Assembly (NCBI GenBank): GCA_964594635.1
Contig: CAZQMV010000021.1
Span: 1-20,634 of the forward strand
Source of the DNA: Berkiella sp964594635
Lineage (GTDB): Bacteria; Pseudomonadota; Gammaproteobacteria; Berkiellales; Berkiellaceae
Reading direction: 5' to 3'
DNA: 20,634 nt
Made by a program: the position numbers and the translations under genes. Below the pieces are notes generated by a model. That model saw only the letters and a list, made by a program, of their open reading frames with translations, did no database searches and had not been told where the DNA came from. Below, piece by piece: positions 6,536 to 14,604 of this stretch; the first letter of the stretch is position 1; each line of letters starts with the position of its first letter.

Positions 6536-7890
6536 TGATTTTTAGTGTATTTTCTAACTTTGAAAGATTGCTAAGATGTATTATGTTAAATCAATTTATA
6601 AACACCCAAACCGCTCACTCCCCGAATGAATCTTTGCTAGTAAAAAGAGGCCATTTGTTGTCTTCCTTTGAAATGCAAAATTCAAAATTCCATAAATTAT
6701 CTAGTGAAACACCCAAAAAAAACTTTTTAAGTGATTACTTAGAGGATATGAGCGGAAACCAATTTTTTTGGTATCAGGATGAAGATATATATGATAAGGG
6801 TTTCGAGTCCACCATTAGTTCAGGGGAAGAAAGTGAGAATGAGAAGGAATGTCTTGAAGCCAATGTTTCAAGAATAACAACAAATGAACAACACATATCA
6901 TTACTTAAGTCTGTAGTTAAAGGCACTAATAATTATGTTCAGATTGCCTCCTATGGCATTAGTATGGATATACTTGATCAGATCAAGGATGACATTGCGG
7001 AGCTTCAATCAAAAGGTGTGGGTATACATTTTTATAATTCCGATCAAAAACCATGCTCAACCGATGTTTTGAATTTTATTCAGCAAAATAAAATTTGCTA
7101 TCAGCAAATTCAAATGCATTCAAAATTTCTTTTTTCTGATGGTCAGATTGCAGCGATTGGATCATTCAATTGGCTAAGCTCGGATGCAGCTAGGTATTCA
7201 AATGGAAAGAATGCCACCTTAGTTATTTCAGGTGATCAAATATGTAGAGGATTGTCGAGCCAAATTTCGGTATTTATACGTCAATATATTTATAAAAAGC
7301 AAAAAAAATTCGATTCTATAGCTTCATTTAGACGTATAGGCACTACAAATATGCCAGTTTATTTTGATCTGAATGATGGATCAAAGCTAACCTATGTCCC
7401 CACTTTAGAGGCTCACAGAAAATTCTTGGACGCTGCATTCGAAATGGCAAAGAATTCATTAACTCTTTGTTGTCCCTTTGTAAATGAATCTTCAGAGTTT
7501 TTGATAGATTTGTCACCAAGACGTCTAGTCAAAACTGCCAATCGAGGTGTTAAGGTCAGAATTATATGTAAAAATTTAGACATTGAGAAATTTCGTCGTA
7601 TTTACAGTAAAATATTAACACATAGGAACATATGTTTTATTCCTGCAGGTAATGATCTACATCAAAAAACTCTGGTCGTCGATGAACATTTGATAGCAGA
7701 GGGCTCGTTCAACTGGATGAGTGCATCTAGAGATGAAGAGAGTTATTATCACAAGAACGAATTGACTCTGGTTTATGAGGGGGGCAAGGCCAAGCCACTA
7801 ATAGATGCTTTTAATCAGAGTCTTAATCTACAAACCAAATCTGAGCTAAATGATAATAATAAATCTAGGAGTGTTAATTTGAGAAGATAA
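6535..7890 (+). CDS. Phospholipase D-like protein with two HKD motifs
   Basis: 451 aa from ATG 6535 (alternative ATG 6583, 435 aa). The residue numbers here count from the TTG at 6532. Two PLD half-domains are visible. The first has H196-x-K198-xxxx-D203 and GSFNW (210-214); the second has H377-x-K379-xxxx-D384 and GSFNW (391-395). The paired layout is that of PLD-superfamily phosphodiesterases acting on phospholipids or nucleic acid. No signal peptide; the first 110 residues are polar with an acidic patch (SGEESENEKE). Absence of a Sec signal plus this polar N-terminus would fit either a cytosolic nuclease-like role or a translocated effector. Start choice is uncertain because neither ATG has a strong own ribosome site. 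A repeat copy follows 132 nt after the stop. Confidence 0.8.
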   Translation: MIFSVFSNFERLLRCIMLNQFINTQTAHSPNESLLVKRGHLLSSFEMQNSKFHKLSSETPKKNFLSDYLEDMSGNQFFWYQDEDIYDKGFESTISSGEESENEKECLEANVSRITTNEQHISLLKSVVKGTNNYVQIASYGISMDILDQIKDDIAELQSKGVGIHFYNSDQKPCSTDVLNFIQQNKICYQQIQMHSKFLFSDGQIAAIGSFNWLSSDAARYSNGKNATLVISGDQICRGLSSQISVFIRQYIYKKQKKFDSIASFRRIGTTNMPVYFDLNDGSKLTYVPTLEAHRKFLDAAFEMAKNSLTLCCPFVNESSEFLIDLSPRRLVKTANRGVKVRIICKNLDIEKFRRIYSKILTHRNICFIPAGNDLHQKTLVVDEHLIAEGSFNWMSASRDEESYYHKNELTLVYEGGKAKPLIDAFNQSLNLQTKSELNDNNKSRSVNLRR

Positions 7891-8022
7891 GCTAGGCTAT
7901 TCTTCCGAAACTAGCAATTAATATTTGTAATTGTACTTTATTAAAGCATTTATCACTTAAATATAAAGTCGAACCAGGAGGAAGAGGACTCGAATTCAGT
8001 TAGTAAATATTCTTTGTAAAAT

Positions 8023-8069
8023 TTGCTCCCTGAGTGGGACGATTTTCGAACTTTTCGGGTTGAGATCCA
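8023..8069 (+). repeat. Gene-end repeat, copy 3
   Basis: TTGCTCCCTGAGTGGG / ACGATTTTCGAACTTTTCGG / GTTGAGAT, then CCAAGGGGCGGTT, a diverged version of the extension in copies 2, 4 and 5. C-to-T in the loop region still leaves TCCC/GGGA paired. This copy is the furthest from its upstream gene. Between 8070 and 8184 there is only a short AT inverted repeat (TATAGTT 8112-8118 / AACTATA 8126-8132) and TTCCGAAAAAGTCAGG (8133-8148). Confidence 0.85.
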
Positions 8070-8184
8070 AGGGGCGGTTCTTTTAAGTTTTCAGGTGAAA
8101 TACTTATGTCCTATAGTTAAAAATAAACTATATTCCGAAAAAGTCAGGCATACTCGGAGTTTTGTCTAAAATGAAGTTTATTAA

Positions 8185-8316
8185 GAGATTGTTGTACCCT
8201 TAGATGATGTGAAAATAGATCTCATTATTGAACGTCCAGGCAAAAAGCTTCTTTGCATAGAAATTAAAGGAAATTGGCGAGATTATGCCATGGCAAATAA
8301 TAAAATAAAAGAATAG
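8185..8316 (+). pseudogene. 3' tail of a PD-(D/E)XK-like nuclease domain gene
   Basis: A 43-codon open frame with no start, bounded upstream by TAA 8182-8184 and ending TAG 8314-8316. It reads VVPLDDVKIDLIIERPGK then LLCIEIKGNW, i.e. a D...(E)xK core as in the C-terminal nuclease-like domain of DUF4143-type ATPases or related nucleases. The remainder of the gene is missing. It ends 8 nt before frmA. Confidence 0.5.
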
Positions 8317-8324
8317 GAAGAAAT

Positions 8325-9431
8325 ATGAAAGTTAAAGCGGCAATCGCCTATCAAGCAGGAAAACCTTTGGTCATTGAAACCGTTGATTTAGAAGGCCCAA
8401 AGGCGGGTGAAGTCTTAATTGAGATCAAAGCAAGTGGTGTATGTCATACCGATGCTTTTACTTTATCTGGGGAAGATCCAGAAGGTTTGTTTCCTGCTAT
8501 TTTAGGTCATGAAGGCGCTGGCGTCATTGTTGAAGTGGGTGCGGGTGTTACATCAGTGAAGCTTGGCGATCATGTTATTCCACTATACACCCCTGAATGT
8601 CGTCAATGTGATTATTGTTTATCACAAAAGACCAATCTTTGTCAGGCTATTCGTAGCACCCAAGGTAAAGGGTTGATGCCCGACGGATCAAGCCGCTTCA
8701 GTATTAATGGCAAGCAAATTTTACATTATATGGGCACCTCTACCTTTGCCAACTATATTGTTTTACCTGAAATTGCAGTCGCTAAAATCCGCAAAGATGC
8801 GCCTTTGGATAAAGTATGTCTGATTGGATGCGGTGTCACGACGGGTATAGGCGCTGTCATTTACACTGCTAAAGTCGAGCCTGGTGCAAATGTGGTTGTC
8901 TTTGGTTTAGGTGGTATAGGTTTAAACGTTATTCAAGGCGCCAAAATGGTTGGTGCAAATATGATTGTGGGAGTCGACATTAGCGACAATAAAAAGATGC
9001 TTGCACAAAAGCTAGGCATGACCCATTTTGTAAACTCTTCAGAAATTCAAGATATTGTGCCTTATTTGGTTGATTTAACCAAAGGTGGTGCGGATTTTAG
9101 TTTCGAATGTGTCGGCAATGTTCAATTAATGCGTCAAGCTTTAGAAGTATGTCATAAAGGATGGGGAGTTTGTACGATTATTGGCGTGGCAGGGGTAGGA
9201 CAAGAAATTTCGACTAGACCTTTCCAATTGGTTACAGGACGTGTTTGGAAAGGTTCTGCCTTTGGTGGTGCAAGAGGCCGTACGGATGTACCTAAAATTG
9301 TCGATTGGTATATGGAAGGTAAAATTAACATTGATGATTTTATCACGCACCAACTTCCCATAGAAAAAATTAATGACGCATTTGATTTAATGCATTCGGG
9401 TAAATCGATAAGAACCGTGGTGACTTTCTAA
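8325..9431 (+). CDS. frmA: S-(hydroxymethyl)glutathione dehydrogenase (class III alcohol dehydrogenase)
   Basis: 368 aa, the usual length. It oxidises S-hydroxymethylglutathione, formed from formaldehyde and glutathione, to S-formylglutathione with NAD+. Catalytic zinc ligands: GVCHTD (C40), GHE (H62) and C169. Structural zinc cysteines: C92, C95, C98, C106. NAD-binding GLGGIG is at 194-199, with an acidic D218 at the end of the second strand. Start ATG 8325 has AGGAAG upstream. The stop overlaps the start of the hydrolase gene by one base, so the two are co-translated. No frmR-type regulator is seen nearby. Confidence 0.96.
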   Translation: MKVKAAIAYQAGKPLVIETVDLEGPKAGEVLIEIKASGVCHTDAFTLSGEDPEGLFPAILGHEGAGVIVEVGAGVTSVKLGDHVIPLYTPECRQCDYCLSQKTNLCQAIRSTQGKGLMPDGSSRFSINGKQILHYMGTSTFANYIVLPEIAVAKIRKDAPLDKVCLIGCGVTTGIGAVIYTAKVEPGANVVVFGLGGIGLNVIQGAKMVGANMIVGVDISDNKKMLAQKLGMTHFVNSSEIQDIVPYLVDLTKGGADFSFECVGNVQLMRQALEVCHKGWGVCTIIGVAGVGQEISTRPFQLVTGRVWKGSAFGGARGRTDVPKIVDWYMEGKINIDDFITHQLPIEKINDAFDLMHSGKSIRTVVTF

Positions 9432-10276
9432 TGACAATCAACCTTATTGAACAGCATATTTGTTTTGGTGGCACGCAAGCAGTGTATAGTCATCTCTCGA
9501 GACAAACTACAGGCATGATGCACTTTGGCATTTTTATTCCGCCAATTGCCGCAACAATGAAAGTGCCTGTGCTTTATTGGCTTTCAGGCTTAACTTGTAC
9601 CCAAGAAAATTTTATAACCAAAGCAGGCGCACAACGTATAGCGGCAGAGTTAGGTTTAATCATAGTTGTTCCCGATACTAGCCCGCGTGACTTAAAGATT
9701 GAGGGAGAAGATGAGTCTTATGATTTTGGCAAGGGCGCAGGATTTTATGTCGATGCTACACAATCACCTTGGTCAAAAGGTTATCGTATGTATTCTTATA
9801 TTCGCGAAGAATTAACCCAACTTGTGGCTTCAAATTTTCCTGTTGATACCACACGTACTGGCATTTTTGGACACTCCATGGGAGGTCATGGTGCACTTAC
9901 AATAGCGCTTAAAAATCCTGATGAGTTTAAATCTGTCTCAGCTTTTGCTCCTATCTGTTCACCGATGCATTGTCTCTGGGGTGAAAAGGCATTCACAGGT
10001 TATCTTGGAACAGATAAAGCGCAATGGAAAAACTATGATGCAACTTCATTGATTATAGAGCGAGGTTGGAAAGGTCCTGCTTTGCTTGTTGATCAAGGAA
10101 CGATGGATCCTTTCTTAACGTCACAACTTATGCCAGAAAAGCTTGAGCACGCGTGCCGGATGGCGAATGTTCCTTTAACATTGCGAATGCAAGAGGGTTA
10201 TGATCATAGCTATTTCTTTATCGCAAGTTTTATTGAAGATCATTTAAGATTTCATGCCGGAAATTTATCGCGCTAA
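9431..10276 (+). CDS. frmB: S-formylglutathione hydrolase
   Basis: 281 aa esterase D family enzyme. It hydrolyses S-formylglutathione to formate and glutathione, the step after FrmA. The catalytic nucleophile is S149 in GHSMGG; D226 (in QGTMDPF) and H259 (in YDHSYF) complete the triad. The signature LSGLTCTQENFITKAG (51-66) is typical. Start ATG 9431 overlaps the frmA stop (TAATG). The pathway is cytosolic. Confidence 0.96.
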   Translation: MTINLIEQHICFGGTQAVYSHLSRQTTGMMHFGIFIPPIAATMKVPVLYWLSGLTCTQENFITKAGAQRIAAELGLIIVVPDTSPRDLKIEGEDESYDFGKGAGFYVDATQSPWSKGYRMYSYIREELTQLVASNFPVDTTRTGIFGHSMGGHGALTIALKNPDEFKSVSAFAPICSPMHCLWGEKAFTGYLGTDKAQWKNYDATSLIIERGWKGPALLVDQGTMDPFLTSQLMPEKLEHACRMANVPLTLRMQEGYDHSYFFIASFIEDHLRFHAGNLSR

Positions 10277-10279
10277 AAA

Positions 10280-10462
10280 TTAATCATTGAGCAGATCAGC
10301 AAGGGTGGTGAGATCGTCGTTGATACTGTAAGTTTCAAGCCAGGTCTTGATGGTACGCGGGTTGATATGGTGCAGGACTGATGGCCAGTAATGACTAAGG
10401 TGAAAGTTATAGAAGTCTCGTTTATAAATGTCAAACTTCGAGGTGAAATAATGCTGATGGCA
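10280..10462 (-). pseudogene. Possible gene-tail remnant, family not recognised
   Basis: A start-less minus-strand frame of about 59 codons between TAG at the upstream side and TAA (10280-10282). Its sequence is protein-like and not low in complexity: YNFHLSHYWPSVLHH, then INPRTIKTWLETYSINDD and LTTLADLLND at the end. It fills the gap between frmB and the DUF1254 gene. I cannot name a family. It may be chance, but the composition favours a decayed gene end. Confidence 0.25.
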
Positions 10463-11890
10463 CTACATCCATGCAAAAGATTGCAGCTCATTGCAGCTGT
10501 ATTGATATTCGTAAATTTTTCTCTCTGTGCAGCACCAACTAAACCTTTAAAAGAAGCTATCGAGCCAGCAATGGCTTATGAAATAGGGAAAGAGGCATAT
10601 GTCTATTTTTATCCTTTAATTCTTATGGAGCTTACAAGAAAACAGTTGACTAATATTGAGGAGAATAAAGAATCTGGACGTGGACCTATGAATATGCTTG
10701 TACATATGCGTGAATATCCGTCTGCCGATTTTAAAACCGTCGTCCGTCCCAATTTCGATACTTTGTATTCTTTAGCTTGGCTTGATTTAACCAAAGAACC
10801 GATAATTGTCTCTGTCCCAGATATGCATGGGCGGTATTACTTACTTGAAATGTTAGACATGTGGACAGACGTTTTTGCCGCGCCGGGAAAGCGTACAACT
10901 GGTACAAACGCGCAGAATTTTTTAATTGCTAAGCAAGGATGGAAGGGGAAACTTCCTAAAGAGGTTAAACTTATTCAGACTCCCACTCCATATATTTGGA
11001 TAATAGGACGTACGCAAACAAATGGGATTAAAGATTATGAGAATGTTCATCAAATACAAGATGGATATCGTATTACTCCACTCTCACAATGGGGAAAAAA
11101 AGCTTTACCTGTTCAAGTGAAAATTGATCCTAGTGTTGATATGAAGACACCACCCATGGAGCAAATAAACAAAATGAGCGCTGCTGATTATTTTAAAAAT
11201 GCAGCTGAACTTATAAAATTAAATCCCCCGCATATTACTGATCAATCAATTATGGCTAGGTTGAATCGTATTGGATTTGAAGAAGGAAAGGATTTTGATC
11301 TTGAAAAACTTGATCCTTTGGTTAAACAGGCTTTAGAGAAAGCTGCTGAAGATGCGTTAAACAATATGAAAAAATTAGCTCCGAATACGGGAAATATTGT
11401 CAATGGTTGGCAAATAAATACTGATACTATTGGTGTGTATGGGAATAATTATTTGAAGCGAGCGATCATTGCTTTACTTGGGTTAGGAGCAAACTTACCT
11501 GAAGATGCAATCTACCCCTTTATCTCGGTAGATTCTGATGGTAATGCGCTCGATGGTGAAAATAATTATGTATTGCATTTTAGCAAAGAACAATTGCCGC
11601 CTAACAATGCATTTTGGTCACTTACCATCTATGATAACGAAGGATTTCCTGTTGCCAATAGTATCAATCGCTTTGCAATTGGGGATAGAGATCCATTAAA
11701 ATTTAATGCAGATGGTTCACTTGATATTTATATTCAATATGAGAAGCCTAGTGAGGATAAACTTTCTAACTGGCTGCCAGCGCCCAAAGGCCTCTCCAGC
11801 ATTGCGATGCGGATCTATGCGCCCAAAGCAGAAGTATTGGAAGGGCTTTGGATGCCCTCTGCAATAAAAAAGATAAACAAAAGTAACTAG
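10451..11890 (+). CDS. Exported DUF1254/DUF1214 domain protein
   Basis: 479 aa from ATG 10451, chosen because GAGGTG (10440-10445) lies just before it and it opens directly on a signal peptide (MLMALHPCKRLQLIAAVLIF..., cleavage near CAA-PTK). The open frame extends 20 codons further up (10391) without a ribosome site. The N-terminal DUF1254 region includes RPNFDTLYSLAWLDL and MLDMWTDVFAAPG...RTTGTNAQNF. The C-terminal DUF1214 region includes LHFSKEQLPPNNAFWSLTIY, FAIGDRDPL and NWLPAPKG...MRIYAPK. The protein is periplasmic or secreted; the biochemical role of the family is not established. Ends 6 nt before a perfect 14-bp inverted repeat. Confidence 0.88.
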   Translation: MLMALHPCKRLQLIAAVLIFVNFSLCAAPTKPLKEAIEPAMAYEIGKEAYVYFYPLILMELTRKQLTNIEENKESGRGPMNMLVHMREYPSADFKTVVRPNFDTLYSLAWLDLTKEPIIVSVPDMHGRYYLLEMLDMWTDVFAAPGKRTTGTNAQNFLIAKQGWKGKLPKEVKLIQTPTPYIWIIGRTQTNGIKDYENVHQIQDGYRITPLSQWGKKALPVQVKIDPSVDMKTPPMEQINKMSAADYFKNAAELIKLNPPHITDQSIMARLNRIGFEEGKDFDLEKLDPLVKQALEKAAEDALNNMKKLAPNTGNIVNGWQINTDTIGVYGNNYLKRAIIALLGLGANLPEDAIYPFISVDSDGNALDGENNYVLHFSKEQLPPNNAFWSLTIYDNEGFPVANSINRFAIGDRDPLKFNADGSLDIYIQYEKPSEDKLSNWLPAPKGLSSIAMRIYAPKAEVLEGLWMPSAIKKINKSN

Positions 11891-11896
11891 GGTGAA

Positions 11897-11931
11897 GCTT
11901 GATTGATTGAATATTTTTCAATCAATCAAGC
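11897..11931 (+). terminator. 14-bp perfect hairpin after the DUF1254 gene
   Basis: GCTTGATTGATTGA / loop ATATTTT / TCAATCAATCAAGC. The stem is long but AT-rich and is not followed by a U-run, so it may protect the 3' end or terminate weakly rather than act as a canonical intrinsic terminator. Confidence 0.55.
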
Positions 11932-11942
11932 AAACAAATCTT

Positions 11943-12022
11943 TCATGGTTTGAAAATCAAAGTAATCTTGATCTTGTTTTAAGAGCAGGGATTGCTCTTT
12001 GTTACTATTCATCCCTTTGAAT
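11943..12022 (+). pseudogene. Internal fragment of a Fic gene
   Basis: TCATGGTTTGAAAAT...AGTAATCTTGAT matches 15411 onward in the intact Fic1 gene (residues about 180-208, up to HPFE of the Fic motif). The match continues with small deletions (GCTCTTTGTTACT against GCTCACCTTTGGTTTGTTAC) and stops within HPFE. It breaks the frame and loses GNGR. From 12023 to 12266 I see only AT-rich sequence and a short TAACGTATAACGTAACGT motif. Confidence 0.75.
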
Positions 12023-12266
12023 GCAAATAAAGGATAGGGTATAACGTATAACGTAACGTCAGGGTCAATAGATAAAAAGGACATAGCTACCCTATAACTG
12101 GAAACCAACCCTCTAACAAGCACGTCGATCGTCGAACGGACACGATGTTTCTAAGATTTAAGTATAATAATCCTCAATAACTTTCTTTTTTTTTGTTAAT
12201 TTATGTGTATTATCACTCAAATTAGTCTATTCCATAAGCTATTTAAGCTGTATTGTCCAAAATAAA

Positions 12267-12405
12267 TTGACTTTCTCAGATAGTGGCCTTTCTTCTATAC
12301 CTAAACTTGTACGTTCATCTGTTATATATGGGGCTAATGCAAGTGGCAAAAGTAACCTAATTTTAGCAATAGGTATGATGAAAGATGTAGTAAAAAGGTC
12401 ATCGC
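12267..12405 (+). pseudogene. N-terminal fragment of an AAA-type ATPase
   Basis: About 45 codons reading TFSDSGLSSIPKLVRSSV then IYGANASGKSNL, a Walker A motif in the context typical of AAA_21/AbiLii-like or RloC-like ATPases found in defence systems. The reading ends where it runs, in a different frame, into a Fic C-terminal fragment. No Walker B or other part remains. Confidence 0.6.
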
Positions 12406-12595
12406 ACGGATGTTTCGTGAAGGACCCAATGGCTTTAAGGGAGGCCTAAGTGCGGAAAAATATATCAGCATCACAGGCACTTCGCGCGCAACTGCTACAC
12501 GTGACTTACAAGATCTTGTTGAAAAAAATATGTTATTGAAGGTTGGAGAATTCAAAAGTACACGCTATTACTTGAATATCAAATCGTCCAAGTAA
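12396..12595 (+). pseudogene. C-terminal winged-helix fragment of a Fic gene
   Basis: About 65 codons: VIARMFREGPNGFKGG, SAEKYISITGTSRATATRDL, QDLVEKNMLL, then GEFKSTRYYL and a stop. This is the C-terminal winged helix-turn-helix of Fic/COG3177 proteins, equivalent to residues about 309-366 of the Fic1 gene but clearly diverged from it, so it comes from another paralog. It joins the AAA fragment out of frame. An ATG at 12410 could in principle express the DNA-binding domain alone. Confidence 0.7.
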
Positions 12596-12741
12596 AAATA
12601 TGTTGGCTAAAATGGGATTATTTAGTTATTAATCTTGAATTTTGTCACGCTGTATACTTTGTTACGTCAATGTTTCTTGCATGACTCAGCTCTAATTATA
12701 TCTAATTTGGCCAATCATTTTTAAACAATTCGGAGAAGAAG

Positions 12742-13683
12742 ATGAAAGCAGTTCGTATTCATGAATTTGGAAATGTTGATGTGGTAAAAATCGATGATGT
12801 TGATGTACCACAACCCAAAGATAATGAAGTGCTCGTTAAAGTTCATGGTGCTGGAGTTAATCCAATAGACTGGAAAGTTCGCGAAGGTTATTTTGCTGAA
12901 TTCATGGAGGATTGTTTTCCTTTCCCTATGGGGTGGGACTTCTCAGGAACTATTACAAAAGTTAATAATAGTTCGCAATTTAAAATCGGAGATGAAGTTT
13001 TTGGTTTAATACGTTTTTTTGAGCCTGCAGGTACCTTTGCAGAATATGTTTGTGCACCGGAGGATCAAATTTATTACAAACCTAAAACGATGGATCATCT
13101 TCAAGCCGCAGCAACACCACTCGTTGCTCTCACAGCCTGGCAAGCACTTTTTGAAGCGGCAGAATTAAAAGCAAACCAATGCGTTCTTATTCATGCCGCA
13201 GCAGGTGGGGTGGGTCAGTTTGCGATACAATTAGCCAAATGGAAAGGAGCCAAAGTAATTGCTGTTGCTTCTCAAAACTCAAAAGAACTATTAAAATCTT
13301 ACGGAGTAGATCAATTTATTGATTATCATACTGAGAGATTTGAAAGTAAAATTCAATCGGTAGATGTCGTGCTAAATCTGGTGGGTGATGTTGATACTGC
13401 CATGCGCTCACTTCAGGTAATGAATGCTGGAAGTAAAATAATATCCTTTTTAGGACCTCACGACCCGCAGGTGGTTGCCAAGGCGCAAGAAAACCACATA
13501 GATACTCCTTCAATACTTGTAAAGCCTAATGGAAAGCAACTAAAAGAAATGACACATCTTATTGAAGATGGAATCCTTAGTGTTAAGCTTGAAAATGTAT
13601 TTTCTCTTGCTGACGTAAAAGAAGCTTTAAATTTGGTTCAAACTGGTCATTGTCATGGAAAGGTCGTTCTTAAGGTAGAATAG
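12742..13683 (+). CDS. NADP-dependent quinone oxidoreductase-type (zinc-free MDR) protein
   Basis: 313 aa medium-chain reductase. The N-terminal GroES-like domain carries GAGVNPIDWKVREGYF and MGWDFSGTI. The nucleotide-binding motif HAAAGGVGQFAIQLAK starts near residue 150. The cysteine ligands of zinc alcohol dehydrogenases are absent, so this is a quinone/enone reductase-type enzyme using NADPH. Start ATG 12742 has GGAG upstream. It ends 5 bp before the GST::HipA chimera, and its last codons (HGKVVLKV) recur as a remnant at 14231-14263. Confidence 0.9.
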   Translation: MKAVRIHEFGNVDVVKIDDVDVPQPKDNEVLVKVHGAGVNPIDWKVREGYFAEFMEDCFPFPMGWDFSGTITKVNNSSQFKIGDEVFGLIRFFEPAGTFAEYVCAPEDQIYYKPKTMDHLQAAATPLVALTAWQALFEAAELKANQCVLIHAAAGGVGQFAIQLAKWKGAKVIAVASQNSKELLKSYGVDQFIDYHTERFESKIQSVDVVLNLVGDVDTAMRSLQVMNAGSKIISFLGPHDPQVVAKAQENHIDTPSILVKPNGKQLKEMTHLIEDGILSVKLENVFSLADVKEALNLVQTGHCHGKVVLKVE

Positions 13684-13688
13684 TTTTA

Positions 13689-14177
13689 ATGAAAATTTTA
13701 TATGGCGCTCCTGCATCAGTATTTGTTCGCAAACCCAGGATTATATTGAATGAGAAAGGGATTGATTTTCATTGTGAGCCTATCAATCCAATGCTTGCCC
13801 ATGGTAAAAATATTAGTTTTTTTGTTTCTAAAAATGGAATTTCTCTAGCCCCATTTTATGATCTTGTTAATATTAAAATGTACCCTGAATTTGAACATGA
13901 AATGGCTATGGCATTAGGGGATGAATTTGATGGCGATATGGTTAATGCATATCAATTAGCGGATTTTGCAGATACTTGCGGTTTATCGCGTAGGTTTGTA
14001 TCAAGGCAATTAAAGAGTTTAATTTCTAAATGCCAAAAAGCTTTAGATTTTAATGTTGAGCAAATAGCCAAAAATCAAGATGAGAAAAAATACTTAAAGA
14101 AATATACAAAAATAGTTAATGCTCGTTGTGAGCATCTGATAGGCGAGCTTGGTTATATCGCAAACATTGAGCTTTGA
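13689..14177 (+). CDS. Chimera: glutathione S-transferase N-terminus fused to HipA C-terminal domain
   Basis: 162 aa. Residues 1-35 (MKILYGAPASVFVRKPR, ILNEKGIDFHCEP) are the start of a GST thioredoxin-fold domain. From about residue 37 the protein becomes the C-terminal part of a HipA-like kinase: AHGKNIS (the N of the kinase active site), LAPFYDLVN (the metal-binding D), AMALGDE and FADTCGLSRRFV. In HipA the motif is normally D-x-HxKN; here the aspartate position is leucine (LAHGKN), exactly at the joint, so kinase activity is unlikely. Neither parent domain is complete. It follows the oxidoreductase by 5 bp and may be co-transcribed with it. Whether the product is stable is unknown. Confidence 0.7.
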   Translation: MKILYGAPASVFVRKPRIILNEKGIDFHCEPINPMLAHGKNISFFVSKNGISLAPFYDLVNIKMYPEFEHEMAMALGDEFDGDMVNAYQLADFADTCGLSRRFVSRQLKSLISKCQKALDFNVEQIAKNQDEKKYLKKYTKIVNARCEHLIGELGYIANIEL

Positions 14178-14230
14178 TGTTTATGATCTAAGCAACCCTT
14201 GTGGTTAGTACGCATTCCCATTCTATTCCT

Positions 14231-14263
14231 CGTCATGGAAAAGTTGTTCTTAAAGTGAAGTAA
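14231..14263 (+). pseudogene. 3' tail of a second oxidoreductase copy
   Basis: CGTCATGGAAAAGTTGTTCT...GTGAAGTAA encodes RHGKVVLKVK-stop, nearly the same as the end of the oxidoreductase at 13650-13683. Only ten codons remain. It lies just before the DUF1653 gene. Confidence 0.55.
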
Positions 14264-14283
14264 TTTATATTAAAGAGATTTTT

Positions 14284-14514
14284 ATGAAACTTGGTTTATA
14301 TCAACATTACAAAGGCCCCTTTTATCAGGTGATTGGCGTTGGCCGACATTCTGAAACTCTTGAAGAATTTGTAATTTACCAGATGCTGCACGAAAATTAT
14401 GGCCTTTGGGTGCGACCTTTAGAAATGTTTCAAGGTAATGTGGAAATAAATGGCCAATCAGTTCGTCGATTTACGTTTGTCAGAACGTTATTTGAAAATG
14501 CTCAAATTGAGTAA
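14284..14514 (+). CDS. DUF1653 family protein
   Basis: 76 aa. The family pattern is clear: GLYQHYKGPFYQVIGVGRHSET near the N-terminus (split over residues 3-25), then LEEFVIYQ, GLWVRPLEMF and RRFTFV at the C-terminal end. These are small beta-rich proteins of unknown function. AAAGAG precedes ATG 14284. A repeat copy follows 90 nt after the stop. Confidence 0.88.
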   Translation: MKLGLYQHYKGPFYQVIGVGRHSETLEEFVIYQMLHENYGLWVRPLEMFQGNVEINGQSVRRFTFVRTLFENAQIE

Positions 14515-14604
14515 GGCTTAATTGGGGCTGCCACACGTGCCGGCATCGAATCCCACGAAGAGGCTGATACTAACTTCAAGCAAACATTGGTTACCACACT
14601 CAAG

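Noticed and set aside
12050..12100. Short TAACGTATAACGTAACGT repeat near 12043 as an attachment site
   Set aside because: Too short and unique in the window; no integrase or second copy.
11926..12123. 65-codon minus-strand ORF
   Set aside because: It is the antisense of the Fic fragment at 11943-12022, which explains the sequence much better.
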